A stretch of 64,000 bases of DNA from Clostridia bacterium (GCA_017399305.1 JAFQDK010000031.1:1-64000), one strand, 5' to 3'; shown: positions 1-8,423, counted from the stretch's first letter. A program made the numbers and translations. The notes: generated by a model from the sequence alone, not told the origin.

Positions 1-201
1 AAGACAGCGATATCGCCAGAAGATATACTTGACATACCTAATAAGGTCGGTACATATACAAAGAAAGTTTCGCTTGATGATGACCTTGCGGTTCTTGTAA
101 AGCACAAGGTTATTACAACACCTGAGTATTGGAAGCAAAATTCAGGCAAGCTTCAGTATTTGCCCGAGCTTATCCACAACATGTCGGAGGTGTTGCGATG
201 A
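1..201 (+). CDS. C-terminal end of an unrecognised, probably phage-derived protein (5' truncated)
   Basis: An open frame runs from the window edge to a TGA at 199-201 and gives the last 66 residues of a protein. The final ~40 residues (containing VKHKVITTPEYW and ending in a short helix) resemble the short C-terminal module that closes some Firmicutes phage endolysins and tail-associated proteins; this is from memory of the family style and is not certain. It overlaps the next gene by 4 bases (ATGA), so the two are translationally coupled. The following genes (small membrane protein, holin-like protein, cell-wall hydrolase) make a phage lysis or host-recognition context likely. The main domain lies outside the window, so no function is assigned. 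Confidence 0.55.
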   Translation, partial: KTAISPEDILDIPNKVGTYTKKVSLDDDLAVLVKHKVITTPEYWKQNSGKLQYLPELIHNMSEVLR

Positions 202-497
202 TAAAGATATCTTTTGAAAAAAAGACCAACAAGAAAAGCTTTGTGCGTTTTTCAAAAAAGTGCATAACCGCAATGATTATTCTGTGGTTTGTTGCCGCGC
301 TCACCTGTATATGTGTGGTAACTACACAACTTGTACGCGGTGATGTGAGCGTAAACACCTCTGACCTTGTTACATGTGTAGGTATGCCACTCACCGGCGG
401 TGTGCTTGGTTATATGATTAAATCCGCTTTAGAGGATAATGCAAAGAAAAAGGAGAATACGCATGAAAACATTGAAACAGAAATTGACAAGCCGTAA
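198..497 (+). CDS. Small prophage-type membrane protein
   Basis: Encodes 99 residues. I chose the ATG at 198 because it overlaps the stop of the upstream gene (ATGA) and follows GGAGGTG; an in-frame upstream ATG at 129 lies inside the preceding gene. A basic N-terminus (residues 1-22, many Lys and Arg) is followed by a strong membrane span at about 22-46 and a second weakly hydrophobic Gly-rich stretch at about 57-75, then a charged tail. It overlaps the next gene by 35 bases. I do not recognise the family. Its place directly before a holin-like gene suggests an accessory lysis or membrane protein of a prophage, which is inference. Confidence 0.6.
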   Translation: MIKISFEKKTNKKSFVRFSKKCITAMIILWFVAALTCICVVTTQLVRGDVSVNTSDLVTCVGMPLTGGVLGYMIKSALEDNAKKKENTHENIETEIDKP

Positions 498-678
498 GTT
501 TCTTGTAGCTGTTGCAGGAATTGTGAGCGGTGTTGCACTTATCTCGGGCGGCGCAACAAATGAGGGGGTTACCGCTATTATCACTTCGGTTGTTGCATAT
601 CTCGCTGCAGAGGGACTTATAGATATGGCGGCGGTAAAAAACGCCACCGATGATGACGGGTACGGATTCACCGACTGA
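463..678 (+). CDS. Holin-like phage protein
   Basis: Encodes 71 residues starting at the ATG at 463, which follows AAAGGAG at the right distance. A basic N-terminus (LTSRKF) precedes a continuous hydrophobic stretch from about residue 11 to 52 that can make two membrane spans with a short polar turn (GGATNEG), followed by an acidic tail. Small size, two spans, and the position between a small membrane protein and a cell-wall hydrolase are typical for holins of Firmicutes prophages, which form membrane lesions that release or trigger the lysin. The gene starts inside the end of the previous one, a usual lysis-cassette arrangement. Assignment rests on topology and context rather than a diagnostic motif. 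Confidence 0.6.
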   Translation: MKTLKQKLTSRKFLVAVAGIVSGVALISGGATNEGVTAIITSVVAYLAAEGLIDMAAVKNATDDDGYGFTD

Positions 679-715
679 CGGCACTTGCATATACTGCCGT
701 TAGGGGGTGTATTGA

Positions 716-1267
716 ATGCTTGTTGAAAGGCGATATAACCGAGAGAATGCACTTGCATATGCGCGGCGGTGGGCGCTTGAGCGCAATCCGTTGTTTTATA
801 ACTATACAGGGCAGGGTGGAGATTGCACAAACTTTATTTCACAATGTTTGTTTGCCGGGAGCTGTGAGATGAATTTCACACCTGTTTTTGGGTGGTTTTA
901 TCTTGACTCGGAAACACGCACAGCGTCATGGACAGGGGTGGAATTTTTCTATAATTTCATTACTTCTAATAGCGGCACAGGTCCGTTTGCAGTTGAAGTT
1001 GGTGAGAACATGATAGATATAGGTGATGTTGTGCAGCTTTCAAACCGTGATGGCGATTGGTATCACACGCTGTTTGTCACCGATGTTTCGCCAACCGATG
1101 GTATTCTTATAGCAGCACATTCAGATGATGCACTTGACCGACCACTGGCAAGTTACAATTATGCAAGTGCAAGATTCTTACATATTGTAGGCGTAAGATT
1201 CAATCTTGAATTTGAGTCCGGAGGATGCTTTGACGCACTGATAAACGGAGAACGCATTGAGCCATAA
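716..1267 (+). CDS. Amidase_6-type (NlpC/P60-like fold) putative cell-wall hydrolase
   Basis: Encodes 183 residues; the ATG at 716 follows AGGGGGTG. The motif GGDCTNFISQC places the probable catalytic Cys at 37, and WYHTLF places the probable catalytic His at 117. This Cys/His spacing is the pattern of the amidase_6 family (putative amidase domain), related to the papain-like NlpC/P60 and CHAP hydrolases. There is no signal peptide, so export would have to rely on the preceding holin-like protein or the enzyme acts on other substrates. A strong terminator follows 2 bases after the stop. Together with the three upstream small genes it forms the end of a lysis-type module. Enzyme class is fairly clear; use as a phage lysin is inferred from context. 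Confidence 0.72.
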   Translation: MLVERRYNRENALAYARRWALERNPLFYNYTGQGGDCTNFISQCLFAGSCEMNFTPVFGWFYLDSETRTASWTGVEFFYNFITSNSGTGPFAVEVGENMIDIGDVVQLSNRDGDWYHTLFVTDVSPTDGILIAAHSDDALDRPLASYNYASARFLHIVGVRFNLEFESGGCFDALINGERIEP

Positions 1268-1269
1268 CA

Positions 1270-1297
1270 AAAAAAGCAGCCGAATGGCTGCTTTTTT
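1270..1297. terminator. Bidirectional intrinsic terminator
   Basis: A perfect 12-bp stem (AAAAAAGCAGCC / GGCTGCTTTTTT) with a GAAT loop lies between the converging hydrolase gene at 716-1267 and the serine hydrolase gene that ends at 1299. A-tracts and T-tracts on both sides let it work in both directions. Confidence 0.9.
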
Positions 1298-1298
1298 A

Positions 1299-2354
1299 TT
1301 AAATCCCAAGGTCGTCTGCGATAGCGTTATGAAGCCCTTCGCGGAAGGCTGCACATTCTGCTGAACAGTCCTTGCCGTTTTTTGCCGCATAGTATGCAGT
1401 GTTTGAAAGAGATACAACGTACAAATCCTTTTCAAAGTCGGCGTAGCATTCTGTTCCGCTAAATCCGGTGTGTCCGACAGAGCCTTTTGAAAACAGTCTG
1501 CCGCCTTGCTTATAACGCTCATCGGTATAAACGTATCCAAGCGCTCTTCCAAATGTGAGGTGAGGGCCAAAGTCCTTTGTTCCCTTTGCAAATGTTTCTT
1601 CACTGATAATAGTGTTATGACGGTTTAAGAGCGACTGTGCAAAAATCGCCATATCGTCAATACATGAGAACACGCCGGCATTACCCGCGACACCGTAAAG
1701 TCGACGGCAGTTGTCATCGGAGCACTTGTTGTTGCCCTCATATGCTTTTCGTGTACAACGTACAATGTTTTCGTCCTCAGGATGATTGAACATTGTGTTT
1801 TTAAGCCCGAGCGGTCTTGCAATTCTGTCATCAAACAAGAGATTAAGTGGCTTGTTGTAAATGCGCTCAAGCAAGAATCCGAGAATTATAAATGCACTGC
1901 AGGAATAAAAGTAGTCGGTAGTCGGCTCAAACATCAGAGGATGCGAAAGCTGAAAAGCTATTGCATCGGCACGGCGGAAAGGTCCGAAGTATTCGGGATT
2001 TACATATCTGCCCATGCCGCTCTGGTGAGAAAGGAGCATCCAAAGCTTTAAATCCTTTTTGTCTTCGGGTGCTTCGGGAAAATACTTCCCGAGAGTATCG
2101 TCGGGAGAAACGAGTCCCTCATCCATAGCCATATAGAACAGCGGTGTTGTCGCCATTATTTTTGATACCGACATCATATCGTAAACCGTCTTGCCACTCA
2201 ACACGTCGCCGCGATCTGAAGAGAAGAAGCGGTATGCTTCTCCCTCCCTATCGCCGAGTACTATCGAAATGTCGCCCGAACGACCGCTTTCGATAAATTC
2301 TTTAATGTATTTTTCTGTGTTTGTAAATTTTGTGTTTCTGAGTTTTGCGTTCAT
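1299..2354 (-). CDS. Serine hydrolase, class C beta-lactamase/penicillin-binding-protein fold
   Basis: Encodes 351 residues. The SxxK motif is SVSK (Ser62, Lys65), the second motif is Tyr150-Ser-Cys152 where most family members have YxN, and the third is HTG (His295-Gly297). These three motifs in order, with about 350 residues, define the beta-lactamase (class C, EstB/PBP4*) superfamily, which hydrolyses beta-lactams, D-amino-acid peptides or esters. No signal peptide is visible, so a cytoplasmic esterase or peptidase role is more likely than resistance. Cys instead of Asn at the YxN position is unusual and argues against efficient beta-lactamase activity. The gene is monocistronic, about 13 bases downstream of the stop of the M14 peptidase gene on the same strand, and may be read through from it. 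Confidence 0.8.
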   Translation of the reverse strand: MNAKLRNTKFTNTEKYIKEFIESGRSGDISIVLGDREGEAYRFFSSDRGDVLSGKTVYDMMSVSKIMATTPLFYMAMDEGLVSPDDTLGKYFPEAPEDKKDLKLWMLLSHQSGMGRYVNPEYFGPFRRADAIAFQLSHPLMFEPTTDYFYSCSAFIILGFLLERIYNKPLNLLFDDRIARPLGLKNTMFNHPEDENIVRCTRKAYEGNNKCSDDNCRRLYGVAGNAGVFSCIDDMAIFAQSLLNRHNTIISEETFAKGTKDFGPHLTFGRALGYVYTDERYKQGGRLFSKGSVGHTGFSGTECYADFEKDLYVVSLSNTAYYAAKNGKDCSAECAAFREGLHNAIADDLGI

Positions 2355-2367
2355 GGTTATTTCTTTC

Positions 2368-5300
2368 TTATTTTACTGTCAGTTTTAAAATCTTAAGTAC
2401 ATCAAGGAGAGTGTATTCGCCGCTATTGACTGACTTTTTAAGTGCGGTCATAACGTCCATAATATCAACGTCACCATCATAGTCCGTGTCACCCTCAACA
2501 TAAACCATATCTGCAATTACTGTAGGCATATCGTCAACCTCGGAGCGATAAATGTCGCCCTCGGTGATATAACCCATGTGAGTCATGCTTACAGCGGTTT
2601 CTTCGGCGCTTGTAAATTTGCATGAGTCGGGTTCGAGGAGATATGCGATGAGGTAAGCACTCGAGTTATTCATGGTAATAACATATGCACCGTTTTCAAA
2701 TGTTATCTCTGCAGCTTCTGCCATTGTAACTGCCGAAGCAGAGGTGAGTGCTGTTGCAACACCCTCATACTTGCGGAGTGTGAGAGTTGAACCGTCACGA
2801 ATCTTTGCATATGAAATACCGTGCATATCGAGAAGTGCAAGCACCTTGTCGATATTCTCTGCATTTGCATCTACAACATATGCAGTGGGAAGAGTGCGAA
2901 GGTTCGAAACAGTATCAAAGAAACTATAGTTCTTAGTATTGTTTTCATCCTTAAATGTACCGTCAACGTAGATAGTCGGACGAGGCATGGTGAGCAGTGC
3001 GGTTCCACTCTTTGAGGTTTTTGTAGCAAATGCCAAGCTGTCATCAAACTTTGTGTTAGACTCCAGTTTTTCACGTGCGGCATATACGTCAGCAGCTATT
3101 GCACCGTCAGCCTTGATAAACTCGGCAACCATTGACTTAAGCGCGGTCTTCATTGCAAATACTGCACGCTCATGTCTTGGCTTGCCCGACCAGAGACGCA
3201 TAGTTTCGATGATAAAGCCGTATGAACCGCGGGTAGACGGGTAATTTGTTGAGCTTACAGGAGCTGTTTGCTCAGAGTAATAAATGCTTGAACGGAGACC
3301 GTATGTTCGTGTAGCCTCAATTGCATCAAGCATAATCTCAATTCCTCTTTGATTAAGAAGGCTGTCGGTCTTATCAGCAAAAGCGTTCACATCATAAAGA
3401 GGAGAGTTTTGCATTCCCGAATAGCGGATGCAGATATCATCCATATTCTCAACTGAATAGTCGCTCTCATCTGCGGCAAGCGTGCCGCTGTCTTCGTGAC
3501 AGTCAATTGTTATCGTAGGCATAAAGCTCTTATAAACATAAACCTGATGCTGAGTCGATGGGAGATAGAGTGCCACAAGGTCACGGTTGGGGTTGATGCC
3601 GTCGGCAGTCATTCTCGTGAAGCGCTGAGCATTGTCAACACTTACAACAGGCATAATTACTATTGCGCCGAAGTGGTCAAGCACCTCGTCACCGTACTCT
3701 GTGCAAAGTTCACTTGCGAAGAAAAGTACGCCCTCGGGACCTGCAGGCTCGTTACCGTGAACGCCGCCTGTGATCATCAGTATCTCGCGCTCGCCGCCCG
3801 CACGGATAGCCGCCGCTACGGTATCGAAATCTGCATTTTCGTCAACTTCATCCTTGGTGAATACCATTACGGGCCATTCGTTGCCCATTTCGCTTGTTTC
3901 AAAGGGATAGAACACATGGAGATATTCGCTTCTTGTATCTAACGTTTCAACATAATCGCAAATTTCATCATTGGTGAGGAATGCGCGTCTCGACATATGT
4001 GTTGCAAGTGTTTCAGCCTCGGTGTAGCCGACAAGGTTGTCCAGTGACAGGTGCGCCAATACTTCATCTGTAGTGATTGCGGTTACATTTTCCATGTAGG
4101 AGTTTGCCACAAAAGGCTCTAAAGCGCACTCAAACGTAAGACTTGCGATTTTGCCGCTTACATAGAAGTATTTGAGGTCATAGTCACTGCCGCCGTTGCC
4201 GTAGTAGACCTTGTAATAATAAAGTCCGGGGGTAAGGTCTGCCTCTGCAACTCCTTTTCCGTCCTCGGTGGTTTTGGCAAGCGTCATCGGGACACGGTCT
4301 GCTTCGGTGGAGAGCCCTTTTGTAACAACGATATTCGGCTGAGTCTTATCTGTGCCAAGAGGATTGTAATAGTATATCTTTACGTGAGTTGTGTCATATC
4401 TGTCAGTATATCTTAAAGTATATGTAACAGTGTCACCCACTGCCTTTTCAAGAATGTCAGCATCAATGGGAGTATAGTTTACGATTGCTTCTGTTGTGGT
4501 ATCATTTACTGTAATATAGGTCTGCTTATGAACGGGAGTACCGTCAATAACAAGAGTGGTTTCGCCGCTCATCTTGTCAGTTACTACATTTCCGTCAACT
4601 GCAATAGTAAGTGTGCCGCCGCCAACAAAATCGCTTGCGGTAACTGTACCGCTTACCTTAAGCGACTTGCCGCCGTCGAGATTGATTTTCACGGTGTCCG
4701 AAACGCTTCCGACAGTACCACTCTTAAGTGTAATGTCATACTTTTCGGTATTTGCCGCTACCGCACCTGCAACGGATGCGCCGTCAACAGTGATATATGC
4801 GGTGCCGCTTACTGTTCCGCTTGTGCCGCCGTTACCGTTAATGCCGTATGAAGCTGTTGAAGAATAATAGCCGATTTCGCCGCCGTATGCATTTGCCACA
4901 GTGTCACCGCTTACGTTGCCTGTGCGTGAACCCGCAGTAAAGACAGCGGTTACCGTACCGCCGTATATTTCCGCAGTGGAATTACCTGCAACACTGCCGC
5001 TATAACCGCCGCCGTAAACATTACCTGCAACATGCACATTGTCCTTAAGAACAACCTTGACATTACCCGTTACTGTACCGCTTTGTGAGCCTGCGCACAC
5101 ATAAACAGAGCCGCCCGGGTTGGTGAATTTTGCATTCTCTCGGAGAGTGAGAGTAATTCCGTTTTCGGTAGTTGTTTTGCCAAGCCAACCGCCAGCGTAA
5201 ACATTGCGGTTGATGTGAGCGTTGCCGAAGATGTCGATATTTACATCTGCGGTGGTGGTGATGTTGTTCATTATCGAAGTGCCGATTACAAGCGAATGAA

Positions 5301-6057
5301 CTGTAGCATCTCCGCCGATATTGATATTAATTTTGCCCTTGAATGTGCGTGCGTTGCCGTTTGCAACGCCTACGTTACCGCCGACAACGCCGAGTGATGT
5401 GCCGCTTATCTGGTTGAATTCAACGGTAGCATCTCCGCCGATGTTGATAGTGGCTGTTCCCTCATAGTCACCGGAATATGAGCCGCCCGAAAGGGTCACG
5501 AGCACTGTGCCGCCTGTGAAATCAACGGTGGAATTACCCTTGAAAGAACCGTTGTAGTTTGCACCGTAGATATTTCTCCATGTGCCGCCTTTTACGGTGA
5601 TATGGCTGCCTTTAGTGCAAGCGGTATTATAGTTACCGCCGACAATTGCAGGATAAACAAGTGCTGTACCGTTTGTAGTACATACAACGCCCTCTCCAAA
5701 GGTTACGGGATTACCTGCCGCAACAATAAGCTGATAAGAGGTCGATGCGTTGTTGATTGTGATATTATCAAAGGTCGTTTCGCCGCCAAGAGTGAGTCTT
5801 GCGCCAAGGTTAAGCACTACGCCCTTCTGTGCGGTGATATTGAGTGCTACTCCCTCAGGAAGAACGGTTGCCGCGGTAATGTCCGTGTCGCCGACAATGA
5901 TTATGTCGCCGCCGTTTTCGAGCGCCGCTGCCGCTGCTGTAAGAGTGGTGTAAGCGCCCTCAGTATTGCCTGTACCGTCAAGATAGACGGTGTCGGCTGC
6001 CGATACAGCAACTGTAAAAACAAAAACAAGTAAGAATAATGTTAACAGTTTTTTCAT
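2368..6057 (-). CDS. Large secreted M14-family zinc carboxypeptidase with N-terminal Gly-rich beta-helix region and C-terminal dockerin
   Basis: Encodes 1229 residues from the ATG at 6057, preceded by GGAGG; an in-frame ATG 18 bases upstream lacks a site. Residues 1-20 are a signal peptide. Residues ~25-560 are Gly/Thr/Asn-rich repeats (many GG-x-V-x-G turns) typical of a right-handed beta-helix adhesive or polysaccharide-binding domain. The peptidase domain has the M14 zinc motif His767-Gly-Asn-Glu770, the third ligand in DCHED (His854) and the catalytic Glu in FIIET (Glu951). Residues ~1185-1229 form a dockerin: a canonical calcium loop (DTDYDGDVD) followed by a degenerate second half. A secreted exopeptidase, perhaps on peptidoglycan or mucin peptides, attached through a cohesin is inferred. 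Divergent AraC regulator at 6210 and direct repeats at 6122-6152 suggest its control. Confidence 0.85.
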   Translation of the reverse strand: MKKLLTLFLLVFVFTVAVSAADTVYLDGTGNTEGAYTTLTAAAAALENGGDIIIVGDTDITAATVLPEGVALNITAQKGVVLNLGARLTLGGETTFDNITINNASTSYQLIVAAGNPVTFGEGVVCTTNGTALVYPAIVGGNYNTACTKGSHITVKGGTWRNIYGANYNGSFKGNSTVDFTGGTVLVTLSGGSYSGDYEGTATINIGGDATVEFNQISGTSLGVVGGNVGVANGNARTFKGKININIGGDATVHSLVIGTSIMNNITTTADVNIDIFGNAHINRNVYAGGWLGKTTTENGITLTLRENAKFTNPGGSVYVCAGSQSGTVTGNVKVVLKDNVHVAGNVYGGGYSGSVAGNSTAEIYGGTVTAVFTAGSRTGNVSGDTVANAYGGEIGYYSSTASYGINGNGGTSGTVSGTAYITVDGASVAGAVAANTEKYDITLKSGTVGSVSDTVKINLDGGKSLKVSGTVTASDFVGGGTLTIAVDGNVVTDKMSGETTLVIDGTPVHKQTYITVNDTTTEAIVNYTPIDADILEKAVGDTVTYTLRYTDRYDTTHVKIYYYNPLGTDKTQPNIVVTKGLSTEADRVPMTLAKTTEDGKGVAEADLTPGLYYYKVYYGNGGSDYDLKYFYVSGKIASLTFECALEPFVANSYMENVTAITTDEVLAHLSLDNLVGYTEAETLATHMSRRAFLTNDEICDYVETLDTRSEYLHVFYPFETSEMGNEWPVMVFTKDEVDENADFDTVAAAIRAGGEREILMITGGVHGNEPAGPEGVLFFASELCTEYGDEVLDHFGAIVIMPVVSVDNAQRFTRMTADGINPNRDLVALYLPSTQHQVYVYKSFMPTITIDCHEDSGTLAADESDYSVENMDDICIRYSGMQNSPLYDVNAFADKTDSLLNQRGIEIMLDAIEATRTYGLRSSIYYSEQTAPVSSTNYPSTRGSYGFIIETMRLWSGKPRHERAVFAMKTALKSMVAEFIKADGAIAADVYAAREKLESNTKFDDSLAFATKTSKSGTALLTMPRPTIYVDGTFKDENNTKNYSFFDTVSNLRTLPTAYVVDANAENIDKVLALLDMHGISYAKIRDGSTLTLRKYEGVATALTSASAVTMAEAAEITFENGAYVITMNNSSAYLIAYLLEPDSCKFTSAEETAVSMTHMGYITEGDIYRSEVDDMPTVIADMVYVEGDTDYDGDVDIMDVMTALKKSVNSGEYTLLDVLKILKLTVK

Positions 6058-6093
6058 TTTTGCCTCCAATAACAAAAATAGTTTTACAAAGCA

Positions 6094-6122
6094 ATTATAA
6101 CATTGCTATTATATACTGTCGA
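6094..6122 (-). promoter_or_regulatory. Promoter of the M14-dockerin gene
   Basis: On the minus strand, TCGACA (6117-6122) and TATAAT (6094-6099) are separated by exactly 17 bases and lie about 40 bases upstream of the start codon at 6057. A second TATAAT-like sequence sits further upstream without a good -35. Confidence 0.65.
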
Positions 6123-6152
6123 GGTATTTTTCTTATGAAAAAGGTATTTTTC
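6122..6152. promoter_or_regulatory. Candidate AraC-type operator: two 11-bp direct repeats
   Basis: AGGTATTTTTC occurs at 6122-6132 and again at 6142-6152, a centre-to-centre distance of 20 bp, about two helical turns. The first copy touches the -35 box of the M14-dockerin promoter. Tandem half-sites about 20-21 bp apart next to the -35 box are the classic layout for activators of the AraC/XylS family, and an AraC-family gene starts 58 bp away in the opposite direction. Binding is inferred. Confidence 0.55.
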
Positions 6153-6163
6153 GGCAAAATATA

Positions 6164-6192
6164 TTGAAATGAATGACCGGCTTTGATAGAAT
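6164..6192 (+). promoter_or_regulatory. Promoter of the AraC-family gene at 6210
   Basis: TTGAAA (6164-6169) and TAGAAT (6187-6192) with 17-bp spacing lie directly upstream of the ribosome-binding site of the regulator gene, back to back with the M14-dockerin promoter. Confidence 0.6.
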
Positions 6193-6209
6193 GATAAAGA
6201 GGTGAGCTT

Positions 6210-7028
6210 ATGGCTAAAAAATACTATTCCTTGCAAAAAATGACGCGCGGATTGGCTTTTTTCTATGTTACAGGCTTTATAAAGTATGAAATGCGCGATT
6301 TTTTGACCGCTCCCAGGAAGAGTCACTGCTTTATATACGTGTCCTGTGAGCGCATAGTTTTAACACTTGATGACGGCAAAGAATACGAATTCAAAAAAGG
6401 TAGTTTTTTGTATCTGCCTGTTGGTATACGCTACAGTGCAAAAGCATACGGCGTAGAAAAAGACGGTTATGCCTACCTGAGTGTGAGTTTCAGACTCATG
6501 AACGAACAAGGCGATGAATACTATATCTCCGATGTTCCCACCATATTGCTTGAAAAAACTCCAGACAGCATTATTAAGAATATACTTGACATTGCCGATG
6601 CATCGGTAAACCTTGTTTATCCTACTTTTCCTATCGCAAAGGCATTTGCCGAAATGCTTGAAACCGTATCAAAGCAAATGTGGTTGCCGGATATAAAAAA
6701 CGATAGCAGTAAAAAGGTGTTCCCTGCTATATATTACCTTGACAAGCATCTGAATGACGAAATTTCAATTTCATCTCTTGCAAAAATGTGCATGATGAGT
6801 GAAACCGCATTCCGTCGCGCTTTTACAGAAACTACGGGCTTTTCGCCAGTGCAGTATAAAATACAGTTGCGCATAAAAAAAGCAAAAGAGCTTATCCGTT
6901 ATTCTCCTGATATTTCAACAGATATGTTGGTTGAAGAACTTGGATTTACCGATTCATCATACTTTTATAAGATGTTTGAAAAAGTAAGCGGCGAAACACT
7001 GAAGCAATACAGAAAAAGATACAAGTAA
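6210..7028 (+). CDS. AraC-family transcriptional regulator
   Basis: Encodes 272 residues; the ATG at 6210 follows AGAGGTG. Residues ~15-150 form an AraC-type cupin-like sensor domain, and residues ~170-272 hold the two helix-turn-helix motifs of the family (first around ISSLAKMCMMSETAFRRAF, second around LGFTDSSYFYKMFEK). The family senses sugars or other small ligands and usually activates a neighbouring operon. The divergent M14-dockerin gene and the tandem 11-bp repeats between the two promoters make that gene the likely target. Ligand unknown. Confidence 0.88.
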   Translation: MAKKYYSLQKMTRGLAFFYVTGFIKYEMRDFLTAPRKSHCFIYVSCERIVLTLDDGKEYEFKKGSFLYLPVGIRYSAKAYGVEKDGYAYLSVSFRLMNEQGDEYYISDVPTILLEKTPDSIIKNILDIADASVNLVYPTFPIAKAFAEMLETVSKQMWLPDIKNDSSKKVFPAIYYLDKHLNDEISISSLAKMCMMSETAFRRAFTETTGFSPVQYKIQLRIKKAKELIRYSPDISTDMLVEELGFTDSSYFYKMFEKVSGETLKQYRKRYK

Positions 7029-7049
7029 AACACTTGTATCACAAACTTA

Positions 7050-7078
7050 TTGACAAATTTTTTGCTTAAAGTTATAAT
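7050..7078 (+). promoter_or_regulatory. Promoter of mscL (perfect sigma-A consensus)
   Basis: TTGACA (7050-7055) and TATAAT (7073-7078) with 17-bp spacing, 43 bp upstream of the mscL start codon. Both hexamers match the consensus exactly, which suggests strong constitutive expression. Confidence 0.85.
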
Positions 7079-7121
7079 AAATCTATCTTAATTGACTTTT
7101 TTCGTCAGGAAGGGAATAAAA

Positions 7122-7466
7122 ATGGGAAAGTTTTCTGAAGATTTCAAGGCATTTATCGCTAAAGGCAATGTAATTGATATGGCTGTCGGCGTTGTTATCG
7201 GCGGCGCGTTCAACAAGATAGTTACTTCGCTTGTCAATGATATTATCATGCCTCTTGTCGGTCTTGCAGTTGGCGGTCTCAACGTCAAAGACTGGAAATG
7301 GGTTATCAAGGCGGCAGAGTATGATGCTGCAGGCAATGTAGTTACTGCTGAGAATGCTGTTAATTACGGCAACTTTATTCAGGCAGGCATTGACTTTTTG
7401 ATCGTTGCACTCACTCTCTTTGTAATTCTCAAAGTCTTCACAGGACTTAAGGATAAAAAGAAATAA
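7122..7466 (+). CDS. mscL: Large-conductance mechanosensitive channel MscL
   Basis: Encodes 114 residues; the ATG at 7122 follows AGGAAGGG. The N-terminal helix and first span carry the family signature FKAFIAKGNVIDMAVGVVIGGAF, seen here at residues ~8-30 (conserved NVIDMAVGV-IGGAF core), followed by a periplasmic-type loop, a second span (about 80-105) and a Lys-rich C-terminus (KDKKK). MscL forms a homopentameric pore in the cytoplasmic membrane that opens on hypo-osmotic shock. The length is slightly short of the usual 125-150 residues because the C-terminal helical bundle is reduced, common in Clostridia. It is monocistronic with its own consensus promoter and terminator. Confidence 0.95.
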   Translation: MGKFSEDFKAFIAKGNVIDMAVGVVIGGAFNKIVTSLVNDIIMPLVGLAVGGLNVKDWKWVIKAAEYDAAGNVVTAENAVNYGNFIQAGIDFLIVALTLFVILKVFTGLKDKKK

Positions 7467-7468
7467 TT

Positions 7469-7492
7469 AAAAGCCTCCTGAGGGAGGCTTTT
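7469..7492 (+). terminator. Terminator of mscL
   Basis: A 10-bp stem (AAAAGCCTCC / GGAGGCTTTT) with a TGAG loop followed by TTT directly after the mscL stop codon. Confidence 0.88.
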
Positions 7493-7511
7493 TTACAAAG
7501 CAGGAGACATT

Positions 7512-8423
7512 ATGCAACATATTTTCCCGGATTATTATAAGGATTTTAAGTGTATTGCGTCCAGATGCAAGTATAATTGTTGTATCGGATGGGAGATTGA
7601 TATTGACGACGATACTGCCGCGTTTTATAAAACCGTTGGCGGAGATATAGGCAAAAGGCTTTGCGAAAATATTGCAAATGAAGGTACGGAACATTTTATT
7701 CTCGGTGAAAACGAGAGATGCCCATTTTTGAATAAGAATAACCTTTGTGATATCATTATTGAACTTGGCGAGGAGCATATCTGCACAATTTGCCAAAAGC
7801 ATCCGCGATTTGAAAATGAGTTGCCCGGACGTGTTGAAACAGGGCTTGGCATGGCGTGTGAAGAGGCGGCAAGGCTGATTCTTTCAAAAAAGACCCCGAC
7901 AAGGCTTATCGGCGGCGGTGAAAGTGACGATGAGATAATCAATTTGCGTGATGAAATCATTGTTGCTCTACAGAATAGGTGTGATGATATAGATACACGT
8001 GTTTGCAGAATGCTTGATATGTGCAACACCTCACTTCCCCAAAAAAACTGGGTAGAAATATTACTCGGACTTGAACGACTTGATGAAAAGTGGACAGAGT
8101 GGCTTGTTTCACTGCGTGATGCAAAGAGCATAGATTTCAAGGGCTTTGATAGGTATATGGCAGACCGACAAACCGAATATGAGCAGTTGCTTGTATATCT
8201 CATTTACCGATATTTTGCAAATGCATCGAATATGTATGATGCGGCGGCACGTGCCGCATTTGCCGCGTTGGGATATAAGATAATACGCGCACTTGGCGCA
8301 TTGCATTTTGCGAGTGAAGGCGAGTTCACTATGGCAGACCAGGTTGAGCTTTGCCGCCTGTTCTCATCTGAGATAGAATACTCGGACGAAAACGTATATA
8401 TTTTACTTGATGAATTACTATAG
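7512..8423 (+). CDS. FliB-like (flagellin lysine-N-methylase family) cysteine-rich protein
   Basis: Encodes 303 residues; the ATG at 7512 follows CAGGAG. The N-terminal half has the cysteine pattern of the FliB family: CxxxCxxxCC near residues 17-25 (SRCKYNCCIGW), then CPFL, then CDII and CTICQKHPRF, which probably bind a metal or iron-sulfur centre. FliB methylates flagellin lysines in Salmonella, but most homologues in Clostridia stand alone with no flagellar neighbours, as here, so the real substrate is unknown. The C-terminal half is alpha-helical with no recognised motif. The stop codon lies inside the long palindrome shared with the converging spoVAC gene. Confidence 0.75.
   Translation: MQHIFPDYYKDFKCIASRCKYNCCIGWEIDIDDDTAAFYKTVGGDIGKRLCENIANEGTEHFILGENERCPFLNKNNLCDIIIELGEEHICTICQKHPRFENELPGRVETGLGMACEEAARLILSKKTPTRLIGGGESDDEIINLRDEIIVALQNRCDDIDTRVCRMLDMCNTSLPQKNWVEILLGLERLDEKWTEWLVSLRDAKSIDFKGFDRYMADRQTEYEQLLVYLIYRYFANASNMYDAAARAAFAALGYKIIRALGALHFASEGEFTMADQVELCRLFSSEIEYSDENVYILLDELL

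Noticed and set aside
1-1300. Complete prophage with attachment sites
   Set aside because: Only the last genes are visible; no integrase, structural gene or att repeat is in the window.
2368-6057. CRISPR-like or tandem DNA repeats in the Gly-rich region of the M14 gene
   Set aside because: The periodicity is at the protein level (beta-helix turns) with no constant DNA repeat or spacer.
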